A DNA stretch of 34,218 bases from Methylocystis sp. (GCA_022843405.1 JALHNQ010000037.1:1-34218), one strand, 5' to 3'. Positions 14,993-23,232 are shown, counted from the first letter of the stretch. Numbers and translations: made by a program. Notes: generated from the letters alone by a model not told the origin.

Positions 14993-15991
14993 TTGCAGAA
15001 CGTCTCGTCTTTTCTCTTGGCGCTCATCGCGGTCGCGTTGATCTTCGATTTTCTGAATGGTCTGCATGACGCCGCCAATTCCATCGCGACGATCGTCTCG
15101 ACGCGCGTCCTGCGTCCGCAATATGCCGTGTTCTGGGCCGCCTTCTTCAATTTCATCGCCTTCCTGGTTTTTGGGCTTCATGTCGCGCAGACCGTCGGCG
15201 CCGGCATTGTCTCGCCGGATATCGTGGACGATTTCGTCATCTTCGGCGCGCTGATGGGCGCGATCGTCTGGAACCTGATCACCTGGGGATTTGGCATTCC
15301 GTCGTCGAGTTCGCATGCGCTTGTCGGCGGGCTGGTGGGCGCCGGCGTCGCCAAGGTCGGCGCTTCGGCGATCGTCTGGAACGGACTGCTCAAGACAACG
15401 GCCGCGATCGTTCTGTCGCCGGCGCTGGGTTTCGTTCTAGCGCTCGCGCTGATTCTGCTGGTGTCGTGGCTCTTCGTGCGGCGGACGCCCGGCGGCGTCG
15501 ACGCGCTGTTCCGCGTTCTTCAATTCGCCTCGGCCTCCCTTTACTCGCTGGGCCACGGCGGCAATGACGCGCAAAAAACCATGGGCGTGATCGCCGTGCT
15601 GCTGTATGCGCACGGAGCGCTCGACGGCGCGTTCCACGTGCCCTTTTGGGTCGTCCTTGCCTGTCAGGCGGCCATGGGCCTTGGAACCTTGTTTGGCGGG
15701 TGGCGAATCGTGCGCACAATGGGATCGCGAATCACGCGGTTGACCCCGATGCAGGGGTTCTGCGCCGAGACCGGAGGGGCCATCACCTTGTTCCTGGCGA
15801 CGGGATTGGGAATCCCAGTGTCGACGACGCACACGATTACCGGCGCGATCATTGGCGTCGGGGCGTCGCGGCGAGTCGCGGCGGTGCGCTGGAATGTCGC
15901 CAAGGACATCGTCGTCGCCTGGGTCATCACCATGCCGATGGCCGCTTTTTTTGCTGCGGCCTTTTATGCGCTCGCGAGATTCGCGGCATGA
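14993..15991 (+). CDS. pit: Low-affinity inorganic phosphate transporter (Pit)
   Basis: A 332-residue inner-membrane protein with about 9-10 hydrophobic segments. It takes up metal-phosphate by proton symport. The duplicated PiT signatures are both present: FDFLNGLHDAANSIAT near the N-terminus and LGHGGNDAQKTMGV in the second half. The pore-region repeats are GIPSSSSHALVGGLVGA and GIPVSTTHTITGAIIG. The start is TTG 14993, which gives the normal family N-terminus. It lies 9 bp after the DUF47 gene and its stop overlaps the NUDIX start as ATGA, so three genes are coupled. The Pho box ahead of DUF47 would govern all three. Confidence 0.94.
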   Translation: MQNVSSFLLALIAVALIFDFLNGLHDAANSIATIVSTRVLRPQYAVFWAAFFNFIAFLVFGLHVAQTVGAGIVSPDIVDDFVIFGALMGAIVWNLITWGFGIPSSSSHALVGGLVGAGVAKVGASAIVWNGLLKTTAAIVLSPALGFVLALALILLVSWLFVRRTPGGVDALFRVLQFASASLYSLGHGGNDAQKTMGVIAVLLYAHGALDGAFHVPFWVVLACQAAMGLGTLFGGWRIVRTMGSRITRLTPMQGFCAETGGAITLFLATGLGIPVSTTHTITGAIIGVGASRRVAAVRWNVAKDIVVAWVITMPMAAFFAAAFYALARFAA

Positions 15992-16458
15992 AGACGCCGA
16001 AGCCCAAGAAGAAGCGCGAGGGCGCAAGCCCCATCCCGCGCATGCAATATGCGGCCTTGCCTTGGCGAATCGCCAACGGTCGGGTGGAGGTCATGCTGGT
16101 CACGTCGCGCGACACCAGGCGTTGGATCATTCCGAAGGGTTGGCCGATGAAAGGCCGCAAACCGCATATCGTCGCGGCGATCGAGGCGGTGCAGGAGGCG
16201 GGACTCATCGGCAGGACGGACAAGATGAAGCTCGGCGACTTCGGTTATGAAAAACGCCTCGCCAGCGGCACAACGGTCGATTGCCGCGTCGAGGTGTTTT
16301 CGCTGCGCGTGCAGAAGCAACGCAAGAAATGGGCGGAGAAAAAGCAGCGCGCCACGCGCTGGTTTGACTGCGCCATCGCCGCCGAACTCGTAGAGGAGCC
16401 TGAATTGCGCGACCTGATTCTCGCGTTCTGCAGCGCGCCAACGCAGCAAAAGGCGTAG
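15988..16458 (+). CDS. NUDIX hydrolase of the diphosphoinositol-phosphatase-like type, degenerate Nudix box
   Basis: A 156-residue NUDIX-fold protein. The N-terminal QYAALPWRI and the strand WIIPKGWPMKG match the DIPP/Aps-like bacterial group whose members act on diphosphates such as dinucleoside polyphosphates. The catalytic helix reads IEAVQEAGL where the family has REAxEEAGV. One metal-binding Glu is therefore Gln and the Arg is Ile, which may weaken or change activity. The start ATG 15988 overlaps the pit stop as ATGA. Co-transcription with a phosphate transporter suggests a link to phosphate or polyphosphate metabolism, an inference from context. Confidence 0.82.
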   Translation: MKTPKPKKKREGASPIPRMQYAALPWRIANGRVEVMLVTSRDTRRWIIPKGWPMKGRKPHIVAAIEAVQEAGLIGRTDKMKLGDFGYEKRLASGTTVDCRVEVFSLRVQKQRKKWAEKKQRATRWFDCAIAAELVEEPELRDLILAFCSAPTQQKA

Positions 16459-16484
16459 CGCGGCCGTCCGAGAACGGGACCGCC

Positions 16485-16838
16485 CTACCGCGATTGGGGC
16501 GACGGAGGATCGGCGCGCATCCAGCCCTTCGGCAGCTTCATACGCGCCGCCTTGCAAAATTCCGTCGGGTCGGCGGCTTTGGCGGTTTTGTCCCGTCTGG
16601 CCGGGCGGGGCCGAGCCGGCGCGGCGGTAACGACCTTGTCGCCTTTGTTGTAGACCGTCTTGTCCTTGCAAACGTCCGGGCATTTGCCGATCACGTCGGA
16701 CTTGTTCTGTCCGCAGCCCTTGCAGGCGCATGTGACGTTCGGGAAGTCCTGGCCGCTGGCGGCGAGCGCCGGCGCAACGCCCGCCATCAACCAGCCGCAC
16801 ACGCCGGCATAAGCGGCAAACCGGAATACGGCCACCAT
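16485..16838 (-). CDS. Small secreted Cys-rich protein of unknown function
   Basis: A 117-residue protein with a signal peptide (about 1-27, ending PALAA). A compact Cys cluster follows (TCACKGCGQNKSDVIGKC, then PDVCKDK), then a Pro/Arg/Lys-rich linker and a C-terminal FCKAARMKLPKGWMR segment. The six clustered cysteines could form disulfides or bind a metal. I do not recognise a named family. ATG 16838 is chosen because it gives a clean signal peptide and has GGGAG seven bases upstream; the frame stays open further upstream. The gene lies downstream of the cystathionine beta-lyase gene on the same strand with a 74-bp gap, and converges on the NUDIX gene. Confidence 0.75.
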   Translation of the reverse strand: MVAVFRFAAYAGVCGWLMAGVAPALAASGQDFPNVTCACKGCGQNKSDVIGKCPDVCKDKTVYNKGDKVVTAAPARPRPARRDKTAKAADPTEFCKAARMKLPKGWMRADPPSPQSR

Positions 16839-16912
16839 ATCGCTTCTCCCTTCGAAAGACCTTCGCCACGCAGGACACGGGTAGTTTGGAATATATTCTA
16901 AACGGTCCGCCT

Positions 16913-18097
16913 TTAGGAGACCTTGAGCCGGGCGAGCCCCGCCGCCAGATCGGACTTCAGATCGTCGACATCCTCCAGTCCGATCGAGAAGCGCAGCGCC
17001 GGCCCTTCTGGCGCCCACCGCGAGGCTGTCCTGTATGAGGCGCAATCGAACGGCAGCACAAGGCTTTCATAGCCGCCCCAGGAAAAGCCGATTCCAAAGA
17101 GTTCAAGCCCGTCGACAAGAGCGGCGACCGCGTTTTTCGGCGCCTCTTTGAGGATGACCGAAAATACGCCGGAGGCGCCGTTGAAGTCTCTTTTCCAGAG
17201 TTCATGGCCGGGATGCGTCGGAAGGGCGGGGTGCAACACGCGCGAGACTTCCGGCCGGTCCTCCAGCCATTGCGCGATGTCGAGCGCGGCGCGCTCCTGT
17301 TCGCGCAGACGCAGCGCCATCGTGCGGAGCCCGCGCAGCGCGAGCGACGCGTCGTCTGGACTGGATCCCATGCCGAAGGCGTTGAAGGTCGTGCGCAAGC
17401 GCTTGGCCCATTTGGCGTTGGCGGAAACGAGGCCGATGAGAACATCGGCGTGGCCCGCGAGATATTTGGTGCCGGCTTCGACCGCGAGGTCGCAGCCGCG
17501 CTCGTGCGGCGGGAAGAGAAGTGGCGTCGCCCAGGTGTTGTCGGCGATCACGCAGGCGCCATGGGCATGCGCGGCGGCGGCGACGGCGGGAACGTCCTGA
17601 ACCTCCATGCTTTGCGAGCCGGGCGACTCGACGAGCACCGCTGTCGTCTCCGGCCGCATCATCGCGGCGACGCCGCCGCCGATCAGTGGGTCGTAATATT
17701 CGACGTTCACCCCGAAGCGCTTGAGGAGGCCATCGCAGAATATGCGCGTCGGCTGATAGGCGGAGTCGGCGATGAGCGCATGTGCGCCGGCGTGCGTCGC
17801 CGTCAGCAGCGCCAAGCCGATCGCGGCAAGGCCGGAGGGCGTCAGCACGGTGTCGACGGCGCCGGCGATCTCGCTCCACGCCTGTTCAAGCGCGCGAGTA
17901 GTCGGCGTGCCTTTGGTGCCGTAGGTATAGGGCTGGCGCAGCCCCTCGAGAGCGGCGACCGTCGGAAACAGCACGGTGGAACCGCGATAAATCGGCGGAT
18001 TGACGAAGCCGAAATGCTCGAAGGGCGCGCGACCGGCTTGCGTCACAAGAGTGGCGGGCCTTAATTTACGTTTCCCTGTTTTCTTTTCTTCGGACAT
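16913..18097 (-). CDS. metC: Cystathionine beta-lyase
   Basis: A 394-residue Cys/Met-metabolism PLP enzyme (fold type I). It cleaves cystathionine to homocysteine, pyruvate and ammonia in methionine synthesis. Visible motifs are the N-terminal NPPIYRGSTVLFPT, YTYGTKGTPTTRALE, the cofactor-contacting VLTPSGLAAIGLAL, VIADNTWATPLLFPP, and the PLP lysine Lys211 in GTKYLAGHAD. The end GFSWGGYESLVLPF and RFSIGLEDVDDLKSDL is the usual substrate-binding region. The YTYGTKGTPT and SWGGYESL forms point to the beta-lyase subgroup instead of cystathionine gamma-synthase. It is divergent from the AapJ-like gene across 75 bp. Confidence 0.93.
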   Translation of the reverse strand: MSEEKKTGKRKLRPATLVTQAGRAPFEHFGFVNPPIYRGSTVLFPTVAALEGLRQPYTYGTKGTPTTRALEQAWSEIAGAVDTVLTPSGLAAIGLALLTATHAGAHALIADSAYQPTRIFCDGLLKRFGVNVEYYDPLIGGGVAAMMRPETTAVLVESPGSQSMEVQDVPAVAAAAHAHGACVIADNTWATPLLFPPHERGCDLAVEAGTKYLAGHADVLIGLVSANAKWAKRLRTTFNAFGMGSSPDDASLALRGLRTMALRLREQERAALDIAQWLEDRPEVSRVLHPALPTHPGHELWKRDFNGASGVFSVILKEAPKNAVAALVDGLELFGIGFSWGGYESLVLPFDCASYRTASRWAPEGPALRFSIGLEDVDDLKSDLAAGLARLKVS

Positions 18098-18172
18098 GCC
18101 GCCTCTGACGAGTCGCCTTTGCGCACGCGCCGCGCGACCGTAGTATATCCGCCGCCGGATGCCGAGCCCGCC

Positions 18173-19204
18173 ATGATGCGCCGCCTCCTTTTCGCCTGCT
18201 TAGCGGCCTTCGCCGGCGCGATTTTCGCGCCCGGCGCAGGCGCGCAAACCGATGTCGGCGCTACGCTCGCGCAGATCGTCAAGCGCGGCTACATGACATG
18301 CGGCGTCACGGCCGCCCCTGGCTTCGCCCAGCGCGACGGGGCGGGCGAGTGGCGCGGCTTCGACGTTGATTTCTGCCGCGCCGTCGCCAGCGCGGTTCTC
18401 GATGATCCCGCCAAGGTGCGATTCGTCGAACTCTCGCCGAAAGCGCGGGTTGGCGCGCTGCAGGCCGGCGCGGTCGACCTCGTCGCCAGCGCGTCGCCGT
18501 GGACCCAAGCCCGCGACGCGGGACAGAAGCTCATCTACGCTGGCGTGTTTCTCTACGACGGACAAGGGTTCATCGTCCGCCGGCAGCGCGGCTTCAATTC
18601 CATTCAAGAGCTGGAGGGCGTAGCGATCTGCGTCGAGCAGGGAACGCCCTACGAGCTCGACGTCGCCGACTTTTTTCGAGCCCGCACGGCGAAATACGAA
18701 TCAAAGCTGTTTGCGAGCCTAGAGGAAGCGGCCAAAGCCTATGACGAAGGCAAGTGCGACGCGCTGACAGCCGACGTTTCCATGCTGAGCGGCGTCCGGA
18801 TCGGCTTGGCGGCGCCGGCGGATCACGCCGTTCTGCCCGACCTCCTGTCAAAGTCTCCGCGCGGCCCGCTCGTGCGGCAGGGCGACGACCAGTGGCTCAA
18901 CATCGTCCGCTGGACGCTCTTCGCGATGATCGACGCCGAGGAGCTGGATGTATCCAAAGCGAACGCCGACGCCGCGTTGTCGTCAGAAAAACCGCAGATC
19001 AGGCGTTTGCTCGGCGTCGATGGCGCCCATGGCGACGATCTCGGTCTCTCTCAGGATTGGGCCTATCGCATCATCAAACATGTCGGCAATTACGCAGACG
19101 TTTTTGAACGCAACCTCGGGCAGGGGGCGCCTTTCGCCATGGAGCGACGGCTGAACGCATTGTGGAGCAAGGGCGGGCTGATGTATGCCCCGCCGGTCAG
19201 ATAA
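18173..19204 (+). CDS. AapJ-like periplasmic amino acid-binding protein (orphan)
   Basis: A 343-residue solute-binding protein of family 3, in the general L-amino acid (AapJ/BztA) subgroup. It has a signal peptide (about 1-23, ending GAGA), LAQIVKRGYMTCGV, GFAQRDGAGEWRGFDVDFCR, and TALxAG-type segment VGALQAGAVDLVAS with the ligand-binding SPWTQARDAG. The C-terminal half has GDDQWLNIVRWTLFAMIDAEE. Such proteins feed an ABC importer of glutamate, aspartate and other L-amino acids. No permease or ATPase gene of the Aap type is in the window, so this copy is separated from its transporter. The last 8 bp overlap the convergent DUF2478 gene. ATG 18173 is used; ATG 18176 is equivalent. Confidence 0.9.
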   Translation: MMRRLLFACLAAFAGAIFAPGAGAQTDVGATLAQIVKRGYMTCGVTAAPGFAQRDGAGEWRGFDVDFCRAVASAVLDDPAKVRFVELSPKARVGALQAGAVDLVASASPWTQARDAGQKLIYAGVFLYDGQGFIVRRQRGFNSIQELEGVAICVEQGTPYELDVADFFRARTAKYESKLFASLEEAAKAYDEGKCDALTADVSMLSGVRIGLAAPADHAVLPDLLSKSPRGPLVRQGDDQWLNIVRWTLFAMIDAEELDVSKANADAALSSEKPQIRRLLGVDGAHGDDLGLSQDWAYRIIKHVGNYADVFERNLGQGAPFAMERRLNALWSKGGLMYAPPVR

Positions 19205-19778
19205 GCGGCCTCTTGGCGGCGGCCGCTTGATATTTCGCCCACCATTCGGCGAGCGCCTGGCGTTCGGGCGCTATGTCTTCCGCCAGCGGCCCGGCGAAGG
19301 CGCGCCATTCCTCGCGGTAATGGGGCGACACCGCCGCGATCACCGGAACGCGCGCCGTCATCGCCGCTCGGAAGGCGTCGCAGAGCCCGCCGCGACCTGC
19401 CTCCTGTTTGGAAAATTTGCTGATCACGATGAGCTGCGCGCCGCCGCGGGCGGCGCGCTCGATCGCGGCGCAGGCGAGCGCCAATTCGCTCGTATCGAGA
19501 TTGCAGGCGACCGAGCCCGGGCCAAGGTCCTGCGAGATCGGATAAAAATCGCCGGTGGCTACGTCGCGCAACATGATCCCTGATCTGTCCGCGACCCGGA
19601 TCTGCGTCACCCCGCCGACCCGCACGCCGCTCTGCATCAGCTCTTCGGCGAAGGCCTGCATCAAGGACTGGACGCGGGCGCTGTCTTCCGCAGGCAAGGC
19701 CGCAATCCGCGTCCACCCGGCCGAATCGGTCAGCGGAGCGCCGCTTAAAACAGGAAATTCTTCGCTGTGGGCCGGCAT
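19197..19778 (-). CDS. DUF2478 protein
   Basis: A 193-residue cytoplasmic protein. The DUF2478 domain (about 25-190) is recognised by the stretch VQSLMQAFAEELMQSGVRVG, then MLRDVATGDFYPISQDLGPGS, ACNLDTSELALAC and LIVISKFSKQEAGRGGL. The last part has the look of a Walker B-like strand of a P-loop NTPase relative. DUF2478 genes in other alphaproteobacteria often neighbour molybdate transport or nitrogen-fixation genes, but none is here. The frame is open from TTG 19829, but ATG 19778 has GAGGA five bases upstream and is preferred. It ends inside the AapJ-like gene on the other strand (8-bp overlap). Confidence 0.83.
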   Translation of the reverse strand: MPAHSEEFPVLSGAPLTDSAGWTRIAALPAEDSARVQSLMQAFAEELMQSGVRVGGVTQIRVADRSGIMLRDVATGDFYPISQDLGPGSVACNLDTSELALACAAIERAARGGAQLIVISKFSKQEAGRGGLCDAFRAAMTARVPVIAAVSPHYREEWRAFAGPLAEDIAPERQALAEWWAKYQAAAAKRPLI

Positions 19779-19895
19779 CGAGTCCTCGCCCGGCGCTTCA
19801 AAAGAGCCTATGTTCAAGTTCTGCGCCAAGCCTCTTGTTTATCAGAATGCGCGGCCGATTTTAATGAGAACGTCAAAGAAACGACGTGAACCGCA

Positions 19896-20603
19896 GTGGG
19901 CGATCATTCACCTAAGCCGCCAACCGCTCAGGGCTCTGCACGATCGGGGCCGATAGACGCCTTTCTCGATAAGGCGAGAAGCGTCGCGATCGACCCGTCG
20001 CGCGGCAGGCTGATATTTGCGCTGGATGCGACAATGAGCAGGCAGCCCACCTGGGACATGGCCCAGTCGATTCAAGGCGAAATGTTCCGCACGACCGCCG
20101 CCCAGGGCGGGCTTGACGTTCAGCTGGTCTATTTCCGCGGTTTTGGAGAATGCCGCGCCTCGCGCTTCGTTTCGGGCGGGGAGGGGCTTGGCGCGCTGAT
20201 GTCGCGGATCGTCTGCCGAGGCGGACGCACGCAGATCGGCAAGGTCCTGCGGCACGCGCTCGACGAGTCGCGCAGCGGTCGCGTCGGGGCGCTCGTCTTT
20301 ATCGGCGACGCCTTGGAGGAACAGATCGACGCCTTGACGGCGACGGCAGGAGAATTGGGATTGCTCGGAGTTAAGGCCTTTATGTTCCAGGAGGGCCAGG
20401 ACGCCGACGCACGACACGCCTATCGCGAAATCGCGCGCCTGACCGGCGGCGCCTATGCGGCGTTTGACTCCGCCGCGCCGCGACGTTTGGCGGAATTGCT
20501 CGCCGCCGTGGCCGCCTACGCCGTCGGCGGCAGGTTGGAGTTGGAGCGGCGCGCCGGTAAAGGCGAGGGCGCAGCGCGTCTGCTCCTCTCGCAGATCGGT
20601 TGA
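19896..20603 (+). CDS. VWA-like domain protein
   Basis: A 235-residue cytoplasmic protein with a von Willebrand A-like fold from about residue 37. A MIDAS-type motif DATMS is at 44-48 (consensus DxSxS), followed by QLVYFRGFGECRAS, GRTQIGKVLRHALDESR, and GALVFIGDALEE with the third acidic position. VWA domains use the metal at MIDAS to bind partner proteins. The gene precedes the membrane J-protein gene by 10 bp on the same strand, and the pair is a likely functional unit. The start is GTG 19896; there is no clear alternative. Partner and process are not known. Confidence 0.82.
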   Translation: MGDHSPKPPTAQGSARSGPIDAFLDKARSVAIDPSRGRLIFALDATMSRQPTWDMAQSIQGEMFRTTAAQGGLDVQLVYFRGFGECRASRFVSGGEGLGALMSRIVCRGGRTQIGKVLRHALDESRSGRVGALVFIGDALEEQIDALTATAGELGLLGVKAFMFQEGQDADARHAYREIARLTGGAYAAFDSAAPRRLAELLAAVAAYAVGGRLELERRAGKGEGAARLLLSQIG

Positions 20604-20613
20604 GGATAGGAGC

Positions 20614-21339
20614 ATGCCCATTCTGATCGGACTCCTCGCCTTGGTCCTGACCGTCCTCGCGCTCAACGCCTATACGAGGACGTCGCCGGCGCTGTTGGCG
20701 GTCATTTTGAAGCGCGGCGGCGGCGTTCTCGCCCTGGCGCTGGGCGGGCTGCTTCTCGCCCGCGGCCGTCTCGATCTCGGCATGGCTCTCCTTGGCTTTG
20801 GCATTTGGCTCATGGGATTGAGCAGCCGGACGTTGCGCGGCTTTCGAAGCGCCGGAGGGGGCGCAGGCGGCGTGTCGCGCGTGCGGTCCGCAATGATTGA
20901 AATGGAGCTTGACCATTCGACGGGCGCGGTCCGGGGCGTCATCCTCGCTGGCCAGCATGAGGGCGCGCAACTCGACTCCCTGACGCGGCCGGCGCTCCTC
21001 GAACTTTACGGCGTTTGCCGTCGCGACGACCCGGACGGCGCGAGGCTCCTAGAAGCTTATCTTGACCGCCGATTTTCCGGCTGGCGTTCGACAAGCGATG
21101 CGCACGCGGACTCGGGGGGCTTCCGCGCGGGCGAGGGCGGCGCGCGTCGCGCGGGCGCGATTTCGGAAGACGAGGCGTACGAAATTCTTGGTCTCAAGCG
21201 CGGCGCCGCCGCCGCGGACATTGCCCGCGCCCATCGCGATCTGATGAAAAAACTTCATCCAGATCTTGGCGGGACGACGGATCTTGCGGCCCGGGTGAAT
21301 GAGGCCAAGGATGTCTTGATGCGGCGTCACCAGCACTGA
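20614..21339 (+). CDS. Membrane-anchored J-domain protein
   Basis: A 241-residue protein with hydrophobic segments at about 3-19 and 37-70, a soluble middle with a DHSTGAVRGVILAG motif, an acidic/Gly linker, and a C-terminal J domain (about 180-241). The J domain begins EDEAYEILGLKRGAAAADI and has the HPD motif at about 215-217 in KLHPDLGG. It would recruit DnaK to the inner face of the membrane. N-terminal membrane anchor plus C-terminal J domain is the layout of mitochondrial Tim14/Pam18 and its alphaproteobacterial relatives. An AGGAG-like site precedes ATG 20614. The gene follows the VWA gene by 10 bp. The J domain is certain, the client unknown. Confidence 0.88.
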   Translation: MPILIGLLALVLTVLALNAYTRTSPALLAVILKRGGGVLALALGGLLLARGRLDLGMALLGFGIWLMGLSSRTLRGFRSAGGGAGGVSRVRSAMIEMELDHSTGAVRGVILAGQHEGAQLDSLTRPALLELYGVCRRDDPDGARLLEAYLDRRFSGWRSTSDAHADSGGFRAGEGGARRAGAISEDEAYEILGLKRGAAAADIARAHRDLMKKLHPDLGGTTDLAARVNEAKDVLMRRHQH

Positions 21340-21389
21340 CGCCCGCCGCTCGCCGTAGTCGTGGTCCCAGGTCGTGGACATCTCTCAAA

Positions 21390-23060
21390 TCAATTCCTCG
21401 TCGTGAAACAGGCGAAGCCGGAGCGCTTGAGCGCTTTGCATGCGGATTGCGCGGTCTCCTCCTCGAGACCTGCAAAACGCGCGCGGTAAAGCGTTCCAGT
21501 CGACTTCTGAACCTTTTCGGTGAACGCGGTCGCAGTGGCGGGGAAGCCCTGAAGCTGGCTGCGCGCGCGCGCAAGCAATTGGTTGGCCTTTTCCTGGTCC
21601 TCGGTCGCGCCGATCTGGATCATCCAGCCCGGCCGCGTGGGGCGATTGGCGTCGGCTTTGGCGAGCGGCGTTTTGACGGCGGCGGCGCGGATGGCCGAAG
21701 GCGTCGTGGAGACGGGCGTTACGTCGATCTTGCGCGCGCCGCCCGTCGTCGAACCATCGCGCGCAGCAACCGGCGTGACGCCGACATGCGGCCTGGCGTC
21801 CGGAGACGTTCCCTTTCGCTCTGTCTCGTAGCCGCTGGCCGCGCGCTTTTGACCGCCCGAAACGAAGGCGGGACGAATGGCGGGCCGCGCCTCTTGCGCG
21901 GGAATGTCGGCGGCCGGGACCGGAGCGCTCAACCGGCGGCTGAACGGTTCCGGCTCCTCGACGAAGCCTTCCTGAGGTTCGGCATAGGCCAATCGCTCGG
22001 AGGCGGCGATTTGCGGGGCGCGCGCCGCCGCGATCTTGGCGTGCTGCGGCCCTTCGTCGACGCGTTGCTCCTGCGCTTCGCCGGCGTTCGGGTCGTCCGT
22101 CACCGCCGCCGCAGTTCTGACCGACGAGCCGTCGCCGATATTTTCTTCGATCAGCCCGGCCATGATGCGGTCGCGCGTATAGGCGGTCTTGCCGCCCATC
22201 ACCACCGCGACGATGTGATGTCCGTGGCGGCGCACGGAGGTGAGAAGATTGAATCCGGACGCCCGGGTATAGCCGGTCTTGATGCCGTCCATGCCTTCGA
22301 CCTGGCCGAGCAGATGATTGTGGTTGCGATGCAGCGCGCCATTGTAGGCGAAGCTCGGCGTCGAGAAGTACCGATAGTAACGCGGAAAGCGCTCTTGGAT
22401 CGCGCGTCCGAGCACGGCGAGATCATAGGCCGTCGTCACCTGGTTGGGATCGGGAAGACCTGAAGCGTTCTCATAATTGGTGTTGCGCATGCCGAGCGCG
22501 TGCGCCTTATGCGTCATCATCTGCGCGAAACCATGCTCATCGCCGGCGAGGTTTTCTGCGATCGCGCAGGCGATGTCGTTGGCGGATTTGGTGACCAACG
22601 CCTTGATCGCATTATCCACGCTGATCGTCTGGCCAGGCCGTAGGCCGAGCTTGGTGGGCGCCTGCGCCGCCGCGTGCTGGGAAATCATGAGCGGCGAATC
22701 CAGGCGCAACCGGCCCTTCTCCAACTGCTCGAACAGAAGATAGAGCGTCATCACTTTGGTGACGGACGCTGGATGGCGCAGTTCATGTTCGGAACGCGAA
22801 TAAAGCGTGCGGCCGCTGTTGGCGTCGACGACGATGGCTGAAAAGCCGCGATGCTCGCCGACGATGGGGTCGCCGGCGGCGTTGGCCCGCGTCCGCGCGG
22901 CCGAGACGCGCTCGCGAAAGTCGGCGTGGTGGTGCTGACGCCAGCCCCGACGCGCCTCCGCGGGGGCGATGGACATCGCCAAGAGGATCACGATGGCGGC
23001 GATGACTGCCGCAAGGGAGCGGGCCCGCGACAGGTCGTCCAACAAACTCGATCTCACCAT
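21390..23060 (-). CDS. D-alanyl-D-alanine carboxypeptidase with C-terminal SPOR domain
   Basis: A 556-residue penicillin-binding protein of the DacA/DacF (PBP5-type, S11) group. It trims terminal D-Ala from peptidoglycan stems. After a signal peptide (about 13-36, ending PAEA) come the three active-site motifs: SVTK (Ser99, Lys102), SAN (159-161) and KTG (261-263). A long low-complexity linker (about 310-470) leads to a SPOR domain (about 478-554, starting WMIQIGATEDQEKANQLL). That domain binds denuded glycan at the division septum, so the enzyme probably acts there. It converges on the J-protein gene and is divergent from the phasin gene. The S11-linker-SPOR layout is common in Rhizobiales. 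Confidence 0.93.
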   Translation of the reverse strand: MVRSSLLDDLSRARSLAAVIAAIVILLAMSIAPAEARRGWRQHHHADFRERVSAARTRANAAGDPIVGEHRGFSAIVVDANSGRTLYSRSEHELRHPASVTKVMTLYLLFEQLEKGRLRLDSPLMISQHAAAQAPTKLGLRPGQTISVDNAIKALVTKSANDIACAIAENLAGDEHGFAQMMTHKAHALGMRNTNYENASGLPDPNQVTTAYDLAVLGRAIQERFPRYYRYFSTPSFAYNGALHRNHNHLLGQVEGMDGIKTGYTRASGFNLLTSVRRHGHHIVAVVMGGKTAYTRDRIMAGLIEENIGDGSSVRTAAAVTDDPNAGEAQEQRVDEGPQHAKIAAARAPQIAASERLAYAEPQEGFVEEPEPFSRRLSAPVPAADIPAQEARPAIRPAFVSGGQKRAASGYETERKGTSPDARPHVGVTPVAARDGSTTGGARKIDVTPVSTTPSAIRAAAVKTPLAKADANRPTRPGWMIQIGATEDQEKANQLLARARSQLQGFPATATAFTEKVQKSTGTLYRARFAGLEEETAQSACKALKRSGFACFTTRN

Positions 23061-23184
23061 GAACGCGCCCCTTCACTTCACTGTTGTCCGCGCAACCGCC
23101 CAGCCGCGCCAAAAGTGACGTTTTGCTACATTAAAGGCCGGCAGTTACCCGCAGGTTAAGCTTTGTCCATGCGCCTGATTGATA

Positions 23185-23195
23185 TTGCGTCGCAA
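23185..23195. promoter_or_regulatory. Possible PhaR site 1 upstream of the phasin promoter
   Basis: TTGC-GTC-GCAA is a perfect short palindrome with the TGC-N3-GCA core reported for PhaR, the repressor of phasin genes in Paracoccus and Rhodobacter. It lies 8 bp upstream of the -35 box. Confidence 0.5.
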
Positions 23196-23203
23196 CATTT
23201 TGA

Positions 23204-23232
23204 TTGACTTTATTTTGTGCAATGCATATAAA
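23204..23232 (+). promoter_or_regulatory. Sigma-70 promoter of the phasin gene, with an internal PhaR-like site
   Basis: TTGACT (23204-23209) and TATAAA (23227-23232) are separated by exactly 17 bp, the best promoter in the window. Directly upstream of the -10 box lies TGC-AAT-GCA (23218-23226), a second TGC-N3-GCA palindrome, placed where a bound repressor would block RNA polymerase. Confidence 0.75.

Noticed and set aside
21447-22463. 338-codon open frame antisense to the D-Ala-D-Ala carboxypeptidase
   Set aside because: No domain, very Arg/Gly-rich, and the carboxypeptidase on the other strand has all active-site and SPOR motifs.
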